A stretch of DNA of 64,000 nucleotides. Origin: Bog-473 sp963836605 (GTDB lineage Bacteria; Actinomycetota; Acidimicrobiia; Acidimicrobiales; RAAP-2). A program made the translations under genes and the position numbers. The notes beneath the pieces are model-generated. The model saw only the letters and a list, made by a program, of their open reading frames with translations, did no database searches and had not been told where the DNA came from. Positions 1 to 8,726 of the stretch are shown in pieces. Within the stretch, counting starts at the first letter, position 1. The number at the start of each line of letters is the position of its first letter. The stretch is taken from assembly GCA_963836605.1 (NCBI GenBank), contig CAWIKB010000008.1:372001-436000 (forward strand), read 5' to 3'.

Positions 1-401
1 CCAGCATCGACGATGCGGTGGCCGGTGCCCGAGGAGTCCCGGTGGGCGCCCTGGGCTTTGTGTTCCTGGGTTTGGTGGGCATCACGGCAGCGGCGGCCAC
101 CCAAGCCGTTGGGGCACTCCTGCTGCTCGGGCTTCTGGCCGCTCCGGCGGGTACGGCGCAGCGCCTCACCGCGCGGCCGTTTCGGGCTCTTTGGTTGTCA
201 GCCGGGGTTGCGACCCTCTCCGTCTGGGCGGGTCTCACGATTGCCTACGCCGCGCCGTCGATACCCCCGAGCTTCGGGATACTGGCCACGGCGACGGGCT
301 GCTATCTCGTTGCGTACCTGGCGACGCCAGCGGGCGCTCGGATCGGACGAGCCCTCGGCCAGCGACGGCCCCCTTTCGACGTGGTCGCACCGGGCCCCTG
401 A
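1..401 (+). CDS. Metal ABC transporter permease, C-terminal part (ABC-3 family)
   Basis: The reading frame is open from the first bases of the window, so this is the 3' part of a gene starting upstream. About 132 residues are visible, with three or four hydrophobic helices separated by short basic loops (for example AAPAGTAQRLTARPF). This pattern is typical of the last helices of ZnuB/MntB-type inner-membrane permeases that carry zinc, manganese or iron with an ATPase and a binding protein. The partner genes would lie upstream, outside the window. The family call rests on the loop motif and the helix pattern; the metal cannot be told. A GTG at 18 is only an internal codon. Confidence 0.75.
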   Translation, partial: SIDDAVAGARGVPVGALGFVFLGLVGITAAAATQAVGALLLLGLLAAPAGTAQRLTARPFRALWLSAGVATLSVWAGLTIAYAAPSIPPSFGILATATGCYLVAYLATPAGARIGRALGQRRPPFDVVAPGP

Positions 402-506
402 TGCCAGCTGAGACGCCTGCACCGGCGGCCTGGCGAACCGGCGCGGCCTGGCACACGTCGGTCGGTTCCCGCAGTCGATGCGAGAGGGCGTCAAGCCTGG
501 GCGGCG

Positions 507-1955
507 CTACAGGCCGGTCTCGGCACTGATCCGGCCGTTCGTGATCGCGAGTTGGAACGCCTCGTAGTCACGTTGGTTCTGGTCGGCGTAAGTCTCGGCG
601 AAATCGCCGATCGCGTTGTCGAACGTCGTTTTCGTGCCCAGGTACGAGGAGATCGCAATGCGATCCCCCGATCGGGCATGGGCCCGGGCGAGCGCCTCGG
701 CACGAATGCCTCCGTAGGCGACAAGTCCGGTCGGGATCATCTTCTCGATGTCGATCGAACCCTTCCAATCGCGCAGTTGGCGGAGATAGAAGTCGCGGGC
801 GACGCCGTCGATGCCCTCGGCCCGCTCCCAGCCCAGGAAGATGTCGCTCGCTGCCTGCATCATGTGCTGGCCGGCGACCACCCTCTGACCGTGGTTCGTG
901 TAGCTGCTCTTTCCGGCGAATCGCTCGAGGACCGAGGCTTCGGCTTCCTTCGCCTGCAAGAACAGCGGATCATTGCCGTCACGGCCAACGAGGAGCACGA
1001 TCCACGCTCGGGTACCGACACTTCCCACACCCACGACCTTGCGGGCCATCTGGACCAATTCGAATTCGTCGAGCAGCTGACGCCGGTCACTCTGGAGCGT
1101 TCGGCGGTACTTCGAGATCAACTTACGGAGTGATTCGAGCATCGCGTCGCTCTCTTGGTCGGCCAGGAGATCCTCGATCGGCACGATGAGCGGGGGGTCA
1201 CTAATGATGCGACGCCGCCCATCGACCATCTCGGTGAGCTTGTCTTGGGCTTGCAGACTGTCGCGAGTGCGCGCCTTGGCGAGAGCCTTGACACTTTGAG
1301 CGGCCATGGTCTTGGTGCTCTTCGTCCGGGTCATCCTGGCCTGCGCCTCCAGGCCGGCCAGCACCTTGTCGACGTCGACGCGCGAATACCAGACCTCCAG
1401 ATTTCCGAGCCCGGCCAGCCGGTTCATCTCCCGGCGGTAGGAGCCACCCACCTCGATCGCCGCGGTGGCCCCCTCTGCCTTGGTGAAGCCCCTGTCCCTC
1501 CCGGCGATGACCACGCTTGCCGCCAGTCGCTTCACGTCCCATTCCCAGGGACCAGGCAGCGTCTCGTCAAAATCGTTGACATCGAATACGAGTGCTCGTT
1601 CGGGCGACGCGAACACGCCGAAATTGCTCATGTGGGCATCACCGCAGATCTGCGCGGTCAGTCCAGAGCGCGGCGTTGTCGCCAAGTCTGAAGCCATGAT
1701 CAACGCCGCTCCGCGGAAAAAGGAAAACGGGGAAACGAGCATGCGGCCGTAACGGATCGGGACCAACTCGGGCACCCGGGTCTCGCCTTGCTGAATCAAG
1801 AGATCGACCGGGTCGGGCCGGGACGTCGCCGGCTCGAAGACGGACTGATCCGAGCGGCGCACCCGCACCCGGGCCTCCCGGCCGAGGTCGGACCGTTCGC
1901 TGGGTGACCGCGGAGACGCGGATTTTGAATTCTTCGTCGTCGTTGGAGTGGTCAT
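507..1955 (-). CDS. DUF2252 family protein (kinase-like fold)
   Basis: A 482-residue protein of the DUF2252 family, cytosolic, function unknown. Residues about 85-130 hold the family signature: ICGDAHMSNFG followed by VFDVNDFDETLPGPWEWDVKR. These resemble the catalytic-loop and metal-binding aspartates of aminoglycoside-phosphotransferase-like kinases. The frame is open upstream to 2309, but those 118 residues are low-complexity Arg/Pro/Gly sequence with no family likeness, so I chose the ATG at 1955. It is transcribed away from the Tat/DUF4331 genes. The family call is strong; activity is not established. Confidence 0.9.
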   Translation of the reverse strand: MTTPTTTKNSKSASPRSPSERSDLGREARVRVRRSDQSVFEPATSRPDPVDLLIQQGETRVPELVPIRYGRMLVSPFSFFRGAALIMASDLATTPRSGLTAQICGDAHMSNFGVFASPERALVFDVNDFDETLPGPWEWDVKRLAASVVIAGRDRGFTKAEGATAAIEVGGSYRREMNRLAGLGNLEVWYSRVDVDKVLAGLEAQARMTRTKSTKTMAAQSVKALAKARTRDSLQAQDKLTEMVDGRRRIISDPPLIVPIEDLLADQESDAMLESLRKLISKYRRTLQSDRRQLLDEFELVQMARKVVGVGSVGTRAWIVLLVGRDGNDPLFLQAKEAEASVLERFAGKSSYTNHGQRVVAGQHMMQAASDIFLGWERAEGIDGVARDFYLRQLRDWKGSIDIEKMIPTGLVAYGGIRAEALARAHARSGDRIAISSYLGTKTTFDNAIGDFAETYADQNQRDYEAFQLAITNGRISAETGL

Positions 1956-2324
1956 CGTCTGACTTCGTTCGACATTCTCGACCCCCTGATCGTCGTACCG
2001 ATCTCGCCCGCCTTGCGGGGCGTGCGCCTCCCGGGGGGCTCCCCACGCTTCTCGATGGCCCCCCGGCGGTCGCGACACCCAGGCCGCAACAAGTTCGTCT
2101 CCGGCTCCAATGTGCGACACCGGGACCCTGGAAGCTCGCTCGGGAGTGCTGCTGGTTGCTGGAGACCCGACGCGACCGGATTTCTCGGTCCACCGAAAAG
2201 AATTTCTGATTCTGGCATCCACACTGCTCACGACGCCGAATAATCGAGGCAACAGCAGTTGACAGAGTCCAGCCACGAGCGTCGCAAGATCAAAGGGCGA
2301 ACACCCCAACCAAGGAGAGCGCGC
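1956..2324. other. Divergent intergenic region
   Basis: This 369-base gap separates the DUF2252 gene from the Tat-signal gene. It holds the SigK-like promoter at 2215-2241 and a clear ribosome-binding site, AAGGAG, at 2312-2317. I see no further gene. The minus-strand frame that continues through it from DUF2252 has no protein-like composition. Confidence 0.6.
2215..2241 (+). promoter_or_regulatory. SigK-like promoter before the Tat/DUF4331 operon
   Basis: GCATCC (2215-2220), 15 nt, CCGAAT (2236-2241). The -10 is identical to the mycobacterial SigK -10 as I remember it, and the -35 differs from CCATCC by one base. The same motif precedes the sigma genes at 29242 and 30714. It lies 84 nt before the ATG at 2325. 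Confidence 0.6.
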
Positions 2325-2624
2325 ATGTCACCGTTGAACCGCCGGGATTTTCTCAAGAGTGGGTCGATTGCTGTGGCCGCCGCCGGCGTGGCCAGTGCGA
2401 TACCGATAGCCGTGCCAACGCTGGCCGGCGCGTCAGCACCCAAGGCCCCTGACACGAGCGAATCGGGCGTTGGCAGGGAGGAGACTGGGGGTCAACTCGA
2501 CCAACCGCTCGTCGCCCATGTGCGAAGTCTCGACACCGGCGAGATCGGCCTTTTCTACGGTGATCGTGAGATCACGTACCAAGACCGCAATCTCGCGGCC
2601 CAACTCCATCGGGCCGCCAAGTAA
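2325..2624 (+). CDS. Small Tat-exported protein, function unknown
   Basis: A 99-residue protein. Residues 4-14 read LNRRDFLKSGS, a textbook twin-arginine signal, followed by a hydrophobic stretch and a probable cleavage site near residue 35 (LAGASA). The mature part, about residues 50-99, is a short charged domain ending in FYGDREITYQDRNLAAQLHRA. The ATG at 2325 was chosen because of the AAGGAG box and because the Tat motif sits directly behind it. It is followed after 108 nt by the DUF4331 gene, so co-transcription from the SigK-like promoter is likely. The product should be folded before export through the TatABC system encoded at 27-29 kb. Function unknown. Confidence 0.75.
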   Translation: MSPLNRRDFLKSGSIAVAAAGVASAIPIAVPTLAGASAPKAPDTSESGVGREETGGQLDQPLVAHVRSLDTGEIGLFYGDREITYQDRNLAAQLHRAAK

Positions 2625-2732
2625 CACCAGGTTGTTGCATCGTTTGTCCGTCGTTTCATCCGTCCAGGTCCGGTCCACGCCAGAGGTCTGTGGGCCATTC
2701 CGTCCCATTCCACCGAGCCAATGAGGTGAGCC

Positions 2733-4184
2733 GTGTCCTCCCATCGTGAAGCACCCGAGATATCCAAGGATCCCGTAGCCGACAGCACTGATCTCTACGC
2801 CTTCGTCAGTCCCGACGCTCCGTCGACGGTTACCCTCATCGCCAATTACGTCCCATTGCAGCCGTCTGATGGCGGTCCCAACTTCTTCGAGTTCGGTGAT
2901 GACGTGCTGTACGAGATCCTCATCGATAACAACGGTGACGCACAGCCCGACATCGCGTACCAATTCCGATTCTCGACCGTCGTCAAGAACCCGAGGACGT
3001 TCCTGTACAACACCGGCCCGATCCTTTCGCTGGCCTCGTCATCGTGGAACCGGGTGCAGACGTATTCGGTGCAGCGTGTCGACTACCCGAGCGGTACCGT
3101 GACCGTCTTGGGCACCAATCTGCCTTGCCCACCATGCAACATCGGACCACTCTCCACCCCGAACTACGGTGCCACGCTGGCTGCCCCCGCCATCCAGACC
3201 GTAGGAACCGGCGTCAAGGTCTTCGCCGGACAAAGGGCCGAAGGCTTCTACGTCGATCTCGGTTCGATCTTCGACCTGGGGATACTTCGACCCCTGGCCA
3301 ATCTGCACAACACGTTCGGGGTTGGCGCGCCCCTCACGGCTATGGCCGGTATCAACGCGACCGCCGGGCTCAACGTACATTCTCTCGCCCTCCAGATCCC
3401 CATCACACAGCTGACGGCCAATCACTCGACGCCGTCGAATCCGGCCCTTCCCTCGTCCTGCATCGGCGTATGGACTACGGCTAGCCGGCGCAAGATACGG
3501 ATCTATGAAGAGACGCCGGGCAGGGATCTCACCTCGGGCCCCTTCGTCCAGATTTCCCGCCTGGGCAATCCCCTGGTCAATGAGGTGCTCATCCCAATGG
3601 CCAGAAAGGACTATTGGAACTCCCAACCGCCGGCGGGAGATTCGCAATTCAGGGGGGACTACTTCAATCCTGAATTGGCTCAGTTGCTTCCGGCGTTGTA
3701 CACGCCCAACGGGGGTACCACGGTCTTTCCCAATCTGGCCGCGTACAACGCCAAATCGCCGCATCGGACCGACCTCGCGGCGATCTTGCTGACAGGTATC
3801 CCGGCTGGTGTGGTGTCGCCGAACTACTCGACGTTCACCGGTGCGACCCAGGCGGACCTGCTCAGGCTCAACCTGGCCATTCCTCCCGTCGCCAACTCGG
3901 GTGGACAACTCGTCGGGAACAACCTTGGAGCGCTCGGGGGCGACCTCGCCGGGTTCCCCAACGGCCGGAGGGTCTTCGACGACGTAGTCAATATCGAGGT
4001 ACAGGCACTGGCCGGGGCCCTCTTGGGACTGGTAGACCCCAAGTTCGCCCCCGACACCGCTGTGAATGACATCACCCAAGGCCTCACCAGCTCGGCCACC
4101 GACACCACGGCCAAGGGCACGGAAACCTACCTGGGTGCGTTCCCCTACCTCGGGGTCCCCAACCAGGGTTATGCCGCGGCCTGA
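2733..4184 (+). CDS. DUF4331 family protein
   Basis: A 483-residue protein that starts with the family signature SSHREAPEISKDP and continues with PVADSTDLYAFVSPD, diagnostic of DUF4331. I see no signal peptide. DUF4331 proteins are large beta-rich proteins of unknown biochemical role, often next to secreted or redox proteins. The start is the GTG at 2733 behind GAGGTGAG. The frame is intact to the TGA at 4182-4184, and a small gene follows 4 nt later, so the two are very probably translated from one message. Confidence 0.9.
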   Translation: MSSHREAPEISKDPVADSTDLYAFVSPDAPSTVTLIANYVPLQPSDGGPNFFEFGDDVLYEILIDNNGDAQPDIAYQFRFSTVVKNPRTFLYNTGPILSLASSSWNRVQTYSVQRVDYPSGTVTVLGTNLPCPPCNIGPLSTPNYGATLAAPAIQTVGTGVKVFAGQRAEGFYVDLGSIFDLGILRPLANLHNTFGVGAPLTAMAGINATAGLNVHSLALQIPITQLTANHSTPSNPALPSSCIGVWTTASRRKIRIYEETPGRDLTSGPFVQISRLGNPLVNEVLIPMARKDYWNSQPPAGDSQFRGDYFNPELAQLLPALYTPNGGTTVFPNLAAYNAKSPHRTDLAAILLTGIPAGVVSPNYSTFTGATQADLLRLNLAIPPVANSGGQLVGNNLGALGGDLAGFPNGRRVFDDVVNIEVQALAGALLGLVDPKFAPDTAVNDITQGLTSSATDTTAKGTETYLGAFPYLGVPNQGYAAA

Positions 4185-4188
4185 CACG

Positions 4189-4569
4189 ATGTCCGCTCCC
4201 TCTCAATCACATCGCCACGATCACCCTCATCCGGGGGACAGTGCCGAGGCGCTGCCCGACCCCAGCCCGGTGGCAGCCGTGGTGCTCGACATTGGCGCGG
4301 GAGTCGGGGCCCTGGTCATTCACACACCGCCGTCACTCGACGGGTGCGAGATCGAACTCCGGCCCGAAGGCACCGAGTGGCGAGGTGTCCACACTGCGGT
4401 TCGCCCGCGCCTCATCCCCTCGGACACCCAGTTCGCCGCCGTGTTCGGGTCCTTGTCCGAAGGTTGCTACGACCTCCGATTGCGCGGCAATGAGCACGAG
4501 GACCCAGCGCTCTCGCTCAATGTTGCAGGCGCCCTGGTGACCGACGCTCGGTGGCCTGAGGTGAGTTAG
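4189..4569 (+). CDS. Conserved hypothetical protein downstream of DUF4331
   Basis: A 126-residue protein whose ATG lies 4 nt after the DUF4331 stop. Residues 1-20 are His-rich (QSHRHDHPHP), a possible metal-binding tail. From residue about 29 there is VVLDIGAGVGALVIHTP and later FAAVFGSLSEGCYDLRLRG, a compact beta-strand pattern. I recall similar short proteins in other actinobacteria, some labelled phospholipase without clear grounds. No catalytic motif is visible, so I assign no function. Confidence 0.7.
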   Translation: MSAPSQSHRHDHPHPGDSAEALPDPSPVAAVVLDIGAGVGALVIHTPPSLDGCEIELRPEGTEWRGVHTAVRPRLIPSDTQFAAVFGSLSEGCYDLRLRGNEHEDPALSLNVAGALVTDARWPEVS

Positions 4570-4627
4570 CCAGATTCCAGCAACCCGGTGGCACGTGCCA
4601 GCGGTGTCCGAGGGCCGGTCTCACAGC

Positions 4628-5602
4628 TCACCCGGGGACGATGATGACCGGTGTGCCAGGAGGAAGGTTCGCCAGGTGGGCCAGATCGCTGTCATGCAAC
4701 CGGACGCAGCCATTGGACACCGCGGCTCCCGTGGTGCCGATGAGCGAGTCGTCGCGTGCATCGATCGGTCCGTGTATGGCAATGATGGCATCACCCGAAT
4801 TCTCCCAGTCGGTGATGGAGTCAGAGTGCGCCGAAGTGACCAGCACGAAAGGGCCAAAGCCGGGGTCGGGAGCCGGTGTCACCATGGCAATGAAGAAGCT
4901 GCCGGTGGTGGTCGGGCTGGTCGGCGTGCCGATACCGGCCGGGAAGCTCAAGATGGGTTGGCCGCTCTGGTACACGGTCAGATGTCGGCTGCCGAGGTTC
5001 ACCACCACGGCGTAGGGGATGGTGGAAAGGGTGGCATCGGATTGGGGAATCCAGGCCGTCGACTCGTTGGGTCGCTGCGCCAAGCGCACTTCGAGCCATT
5101 GGGGTTGGGTTGCGATGACCGGGAGCTCGCTCGGATAGCCATACCAAGTGCCGGGCACGGTCTCGGTGGAGGGAGCTCCGGGAGCCGGCGAGCCGGGCGC
5201 AGCGCCCTTCATGTTCGCGACCAGGGTCGACGTGGGCACCTCGATCACCGGCTCGACGGCGGCAGCGGGTGAGGAAGTCGGTTGGACTGTGGCCTGCCCA
5301 GCGGCGGTGTGTGTCCCGAGATTGCCTTGGGATTGAACTTCCACATCGGTCGTGGTGGTCGTACTTGGTGGTGCCGGAGCCTCGGTACCGACCGTCGCGG
5401 TGGTTGTGGTTGTCGGCGCCGTCGCAGAGATTGTGGTGGCCGGCGCCGTCACGGGGGCAATGGACTGCGTCGCCTCCACGAGGCCATGTCCGACCCTGCC
5501 TCTCATCGCCGGGACGGGCGATGCGGAAAGATTCGCCAATACGAATGGGCTAAGGAGCAAAAGACACACGAGGGCTACGAGATATCTCATTCCTCCCTCC
5601 AT
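4628..5602 (-). CDS. L,D-transpeptidase (YkuD domain), exported
   Basis: A 324-residue exported protein. An N-terminal hydrophobic segment (LVALVCLLLLSPFVLA) is followed by about 100 residues of Thr/Pro/Ala-rich linker. The YkuD catalytic domain occupies roughly residues 195-324 and has the signature IHGP...SNGCVRLHDSDL, in which the Cys is the nucleophile and the upstream His its partner. Such enzymes make 3-3 peptidoglycan cross-links or attach proteins to the wall. Two starts are possible: ATG 5602 with GAGGG upstream (used here) or ATG 5590 with GGAGG upstream; they differ by four residues. It converges with the preceding gene. Confidence 0.9.
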   Translation of the reverse strand: MEGGMRYLVALVCLLLLSPFVLANLSASPVPAMRGRVGHGLVEATQSIAPVTAPATTISATAPTTTTTATVGTEAPAPPSTTTTTDVEVQSQGNLGTHTAAGQATVQPTSSPAAAVEPVIEVPTSTLVANMKGAAPGSPAPGAPSTETVPGTWYGYPSELPVIATQPQWLEVRLAQRPNESTAWIPQSDATLSTIPYAVVVNLGSRHLTVYQSGQPILSFPAGIGTPTSPTTTGSFFIAMVTPAPDPGFGPFVLVTSAHSDSITDWENSGDAIIAIHGPIDARDDSLIGTTGAAVSNGCVRLHDSDLAHLANLPPGTPVIIVPG

Positions 5603-5727
5603 CGTTCCCTCGCCTTTCGCTTGGCGATCCACCATATGCAATCGACAGACCAACCCCGGACCAGTTCATGTTGTCGTCACCTTCTCGGAAGCTCGGCCCC
5701 ACCGGTTGGTTTCGGCCCTGCCTACCC

Positions 5728-6798
5728 TTACCCAGCCGGTGTGACGGTGACTCCGGCCGAGGATGTTGTCGGATGGACAGGCCATATCCAGAGAGCAGCT
5801 ACCGCGATGCCAGATCCGATCAGATTGTCGACCAGGCGACCTACGACAGCTGATTGAGGCGGCAATCCGCCGAATGCCGTGAGGAATACGAAGATGCAGG
5901 TGACGAAGGTGATGTAGAGCCCGAAGTTCACGCGCTGTACCGAAAAGGCAATTGCACTCGCCCCCACGGCGATGACGGCCATCAGGTCGAGCGAGGGTCG
6001 CAGCGTCGTGAGGAGGAGGGTGGTGAGGGTGACCCCGGCGATCGACCCCAGAACACGGAGTGCACTTCTCTGCTTCGTGAGTTCTGGGTCGGGTCGCATG
6101 ATGAACAGGACAGCCTCTGGGATCCAGAAGCCATCAATGGGGTCGATCACGCGAAAGAGCAGCGTTCCCACCAGCGCGCCCACCGTGAGGCGCAGGGCAT
6201 GGTGGAGTGCGGGCGAGCTTGGAGTGAGGCTCCGCTGGACGGATCGGACCGCATCGCGGGTCCAGCGCCGCATGGACGCCGGGGGTGGTCCAGACGCGTG
6301 TTCCTTGGTGTGGTGGTCGACTAACAGGCCAACGCCGTAGGCGATGGCCGTCGCCGCCAGACCACTCATGACGATGACGACGCCGACTTGCACCGCCAGT
6401 CCAGCGGAGACATCCAACGATGCGGCGTACACGATGGCCGTCGCAGAAGACACACCGATTAACGCAGCAGTCGGGCTGATCGCAACGCACAACCCAGCGG
6501 AGAACGTCCAGATCCCGACGAGTGGATAGATCCCGATGCCACGAATACCGATGAGGGCACCCAAGAAGCTCCCCAGGGCTACGAGGACCGCCGTCCCGGC
6601 GACGATTCGAGCCCGGAAGCGGTGGCCCGGTTGGAGAATCGCCATGTCTGTGAGGAACGCGCCCACTGCGCCCCACCCACCGGCACGGGCGTGCCCGGAG
6701 GTAATCCCCACCAAGAGCGGCAGACCGATGGACAGGGCGCACTGGAGTCCGACAAGCGGTGAGCTTTGCGAGAAGTCAAAACGGAAGATCGCCAGCAT
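5728..6798 (-). CDS. FUSC family membrane protein
   Basis: About 356 residues with two blocks of five or six transmembrane helices separated by a hydrophilic loop of about 60 residues (around DHHTKEHASGPPPAS), the two-fold layout of fusaric-acid-resistance / aromatic-acid-exporter (FUSC) proteins. The second block has IDPIDGFWIPEAVLFIMRPD, typical of the family. It probably exports small aromatic compounds; the substrate is unknown. The start is uncertain: ATG 6798 lacks a strong ribosome-binding site, ATG 6888 would add 30 residues, and a TTG at 6819 sits behind GGGGAG. Confidence 0.8.
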   Translation of the reverse strand: MLAIFRFDFSQSSPLVGLQCALSIGLPLLVGITSGHARAGGWGAVGAFLTDMAILQPGHRFRARIVAGTAVLVALGSFLGALIGIRGIGIYPLVGIWTFSAGLCVAISPTAALIGVSSATAIVYAASLDVSAGLAVQVGVVIVMSGLAATAIAYGVGLLVDHHTKEHASGPPPASMRRWTRDAVRSVQRSLTPSSPALHHALRLTVGALVGTLLFRVIDPIDGFWIPEAVLFIMRPDPELTKQRSALRVLGSIAGVTLTTLLLTTLRPSLDLMAVIAVGASAIAFSVQRVNFGLYITFVTCIFVFLTAFGGLPPQSAVVGRLVDNLIGSGIAVAALWIWPVHPTTSSAGVTVTPAG

Positions 6799-7162
6799 CG
6801 GTCGGGCGTCGCTGGCCAATCCTCTCCCCCTTCGGTCATTGGTGAAGGGGGGATCCGGCTCCCAGATGAGCCCCCGATTCCTGTTCATCCGAGCGGCGAG
6901 GCGCAAATCCCGCTGCCCAATGGTCGCACACCAGAATGCTATTCCGTGCATGCGGAGCCACAATGAAGCCCGTAGAGACTCAGTTGGGCGGTCGAGGTGG
7001 AGAATCGGGAGTTAGTCTGCGTCGAAACGGCTTCAGGCCCAAACGTCAAGGTACGCGGCGAGTACGACATCACGGTTCCGTGGCCAGACGCTTCGGTCCG
7101 AGTGGAGGCAGTCATGCATCTACTGTTGACTGAGCTGCTGGGCATAGTCATTGAGAGGAACA

Positions 7163-7594
7163 ATGTTCAATTTGGTTGTTGTAGGAGCCGACGACTCGGC
7201 TACGGCCCGTCAGGCGGTCTTGGTGGCTGCCGAGATAGCTCGGCTTGCGGCCGGCACCCTTCACATCGTCACCGCCTATGACCCGAAGTCGGTGCAGATC
7301 GAGCATCTTCCACTCGAGTTTCGCTACACAACGACGACGAACCCCGCCGATGCCCTGCTCCACGACCTCGAGCACCTTGTCGCAGGGTATGGGCTCGAAA
7401 CGGTCGTCCATGCCTCGGCCGGTGAACCTGCCGAGGCCATCGTGGCGGTAGCCGAAGAGGTCGGTGCTGACCTACTCGTGGTGGGCAATCGGGGCATGAA
7501 AGGTGTTCGGCGGGTCCTGGGTAGTGTGCCGAACACTGTTGCCCACCGCGCCCACTGCTCTGTCCTCATTGTCGACACGGAGGCAGCGAGTTAG
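7163..7594 (+). CDS. Universal stress protein (UspA family)
   Basis: A 143-residue single-domain protein. It opens with VVVGADDSATARQAV and ends with GNRGMKGVRRVLGSVPNTV followed by CSVLIV. The pattern G-x2-G-x9-GS is the ATP-binding loop of nucleotide-binding Usp proteins. The ATG at 7163 is preceded by GAGAGG at the right distance and was preferred to the TTG at 7151. It is monocistronic as far as can be seen. The family call is firm; the stress it responds to is unknown. Confidence 0.92.
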   Translation: MFNLVVVGADDSATARQAVLVAAEIARLAAGTLHIVTAYDPKSVQIEHLPLEFRYTTTTNPADALLHDLEHLVAGYGLETVVHASAGEPAEAIVAVAEEVGADLLVVGNRGMKGVRRVLGSVPNTVAHRAHCSVLIVDTEAAS

Positions 7595-7764
7595 CGGGTT
7601 AGAGACCGTGGTCGATGATGCCGCCGAACTGCGATGGGAGTACTCGCCGAGTGGCCGCGTGTGGGGAGGCACAAGCTACCCAGTGCCATCCGCTCAGCCG
7701 CTTGAAGCCTTCAAACCCCCGGTGCGGCCGATGCAACGTCCATCGGATCGGTGCAGATGAGCCA

Positions 7765-8610
7765 TCATGGACCAGCGTCGATCCAGCTTGCGCCGATGAT
7801 CTCAGCGCCGCCGTGAACACCCATTACGGCACCCAATTCTCCGATCCGGAGCGCCGTCCGAGGAAAGCTTGGAGCGATCAGATCAAGGAAGTCGTCAATG
7901 TCGGGTGCCATGCCGTGCATTACTGCTATGTGTTCGATCTTCCCGGCGGCCATCATCTGTTCGTAGAGCATTTGCAGGGCCCTCCGGCGGGTACGAGGCT
8001 TTCCGGCCTCTTGGACAACACCACCGCTGATGTCGATCAGTGGTTTGATCGACAGCAACGACCCCATCATGGCCTTGGCCCCCCCAATGCGCCCTCCCTT
8101 CTTCAGATTCTCCAGAGTGTTCAGCGCGGCGAAGACGTGCGTGCGAGCGATCAACGTGCCCACTCGGCGCAGCACGGCGTGGAGGTCAGCCCCATCACCA
8201 GCCGCCTGGGCGGCGTCGAGCACGAGGGTGCCGAGACCACTTGACACCGTCTTGGAGTCGATCACTTGGACAAGGAGCTGCTCTTGGCACGCCACGGACG
8301 CCGTGTGAGCTGACTGCAACGTGGTAGATAGGGCGCCCGAAATGGTGAGACAGACCACAGCATCAGCACCCGCAGTGCCGGCATTTCGGAATGCTTGTTC
8401 AAAGGCGCCGGGCGACGGGCAGGCCGTTTGGGGGAGGGCGTCTGATTCCGCCATTTTGTCGTAGAAGTCTTCGACGCTCAGGTCCTGACGGTCGGTGAAC
8501 TCGTCGCTCCCAAATCGGATGCTGAGAGGCACAATATCTATGTTGAGGCCATCAATCTGATCTTCGGTCAGATCACACGAGCTGTCGGTCACGACGTACA
8601 CACCGGGCAT
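7765..8610 (-). CDS. DegV family fatty-acid-binding protein
   Basis: A 281-residue cytosolic protein of the usual DegV length. It starts with VYVVTDSSCDLT, the first conserved DegV block, then has TACPSPGAF, CLTISGALSTTLQSA and VIDSKTVSSGLG, which line the fatty-acid pocket in known structures. KKGGRIGGAKAMMGSLLSIKP is the conserved C-terminal domain block. In firmicutes FakB proteins of this family present fatty acids to the FakA kinase; no FakA gene is visible here. The ATG at 8610 is used. Confidence 0.92.
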   Translation of the reverse strand: MPGVYVVTDSSCDLTEDQIDGLNIDIVPLSIRFGSDEFTDRQDLSVEDFYDKMAESDALPQTACPSPGAFEQAFRNAGTAGADAVVCLTISGALSTTLQSAHTASVACQEQLLVQVIDSKTVSSGLGTLVLDAAQAAGDGADLHAVLRRVGTLIARTHVFAALNTLENLKKGGRIGGAKAMMGSLLSIKPLIDISGGVVQEAGKPRTRRRALQMLYEQMMAAGKIEHIAVMHGMAPDIDDFLDLIAPSFPRTALRIGELGAVMGVHGGAEIIGASWIDAGP

Positions 8611-8726
8611 GTAAGTGCAATCTCCTCACTGTAGTCATCGACCCTGGCATTCGAGTTCGGTTCGGCCCCACGATTCTGACACCACGGCGAGGGCTGTGGC
8701 GGACCAGGGCCGGACCTAGGGCGGAC

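Noticed and set aside
1956..2309. 118-residue N-terminal extension of the DUF2252 protein
   Set aside because: The extension is Arg/Gly/Pro-rich with no family likeness and would run through the divergent promoter region.
4589..4600. TGGCACGTGCCA palindrome as a terminator between convergent genes
   Set aside because: It is a loopless 12-base palindrome with no T run; nothing supports termination here.
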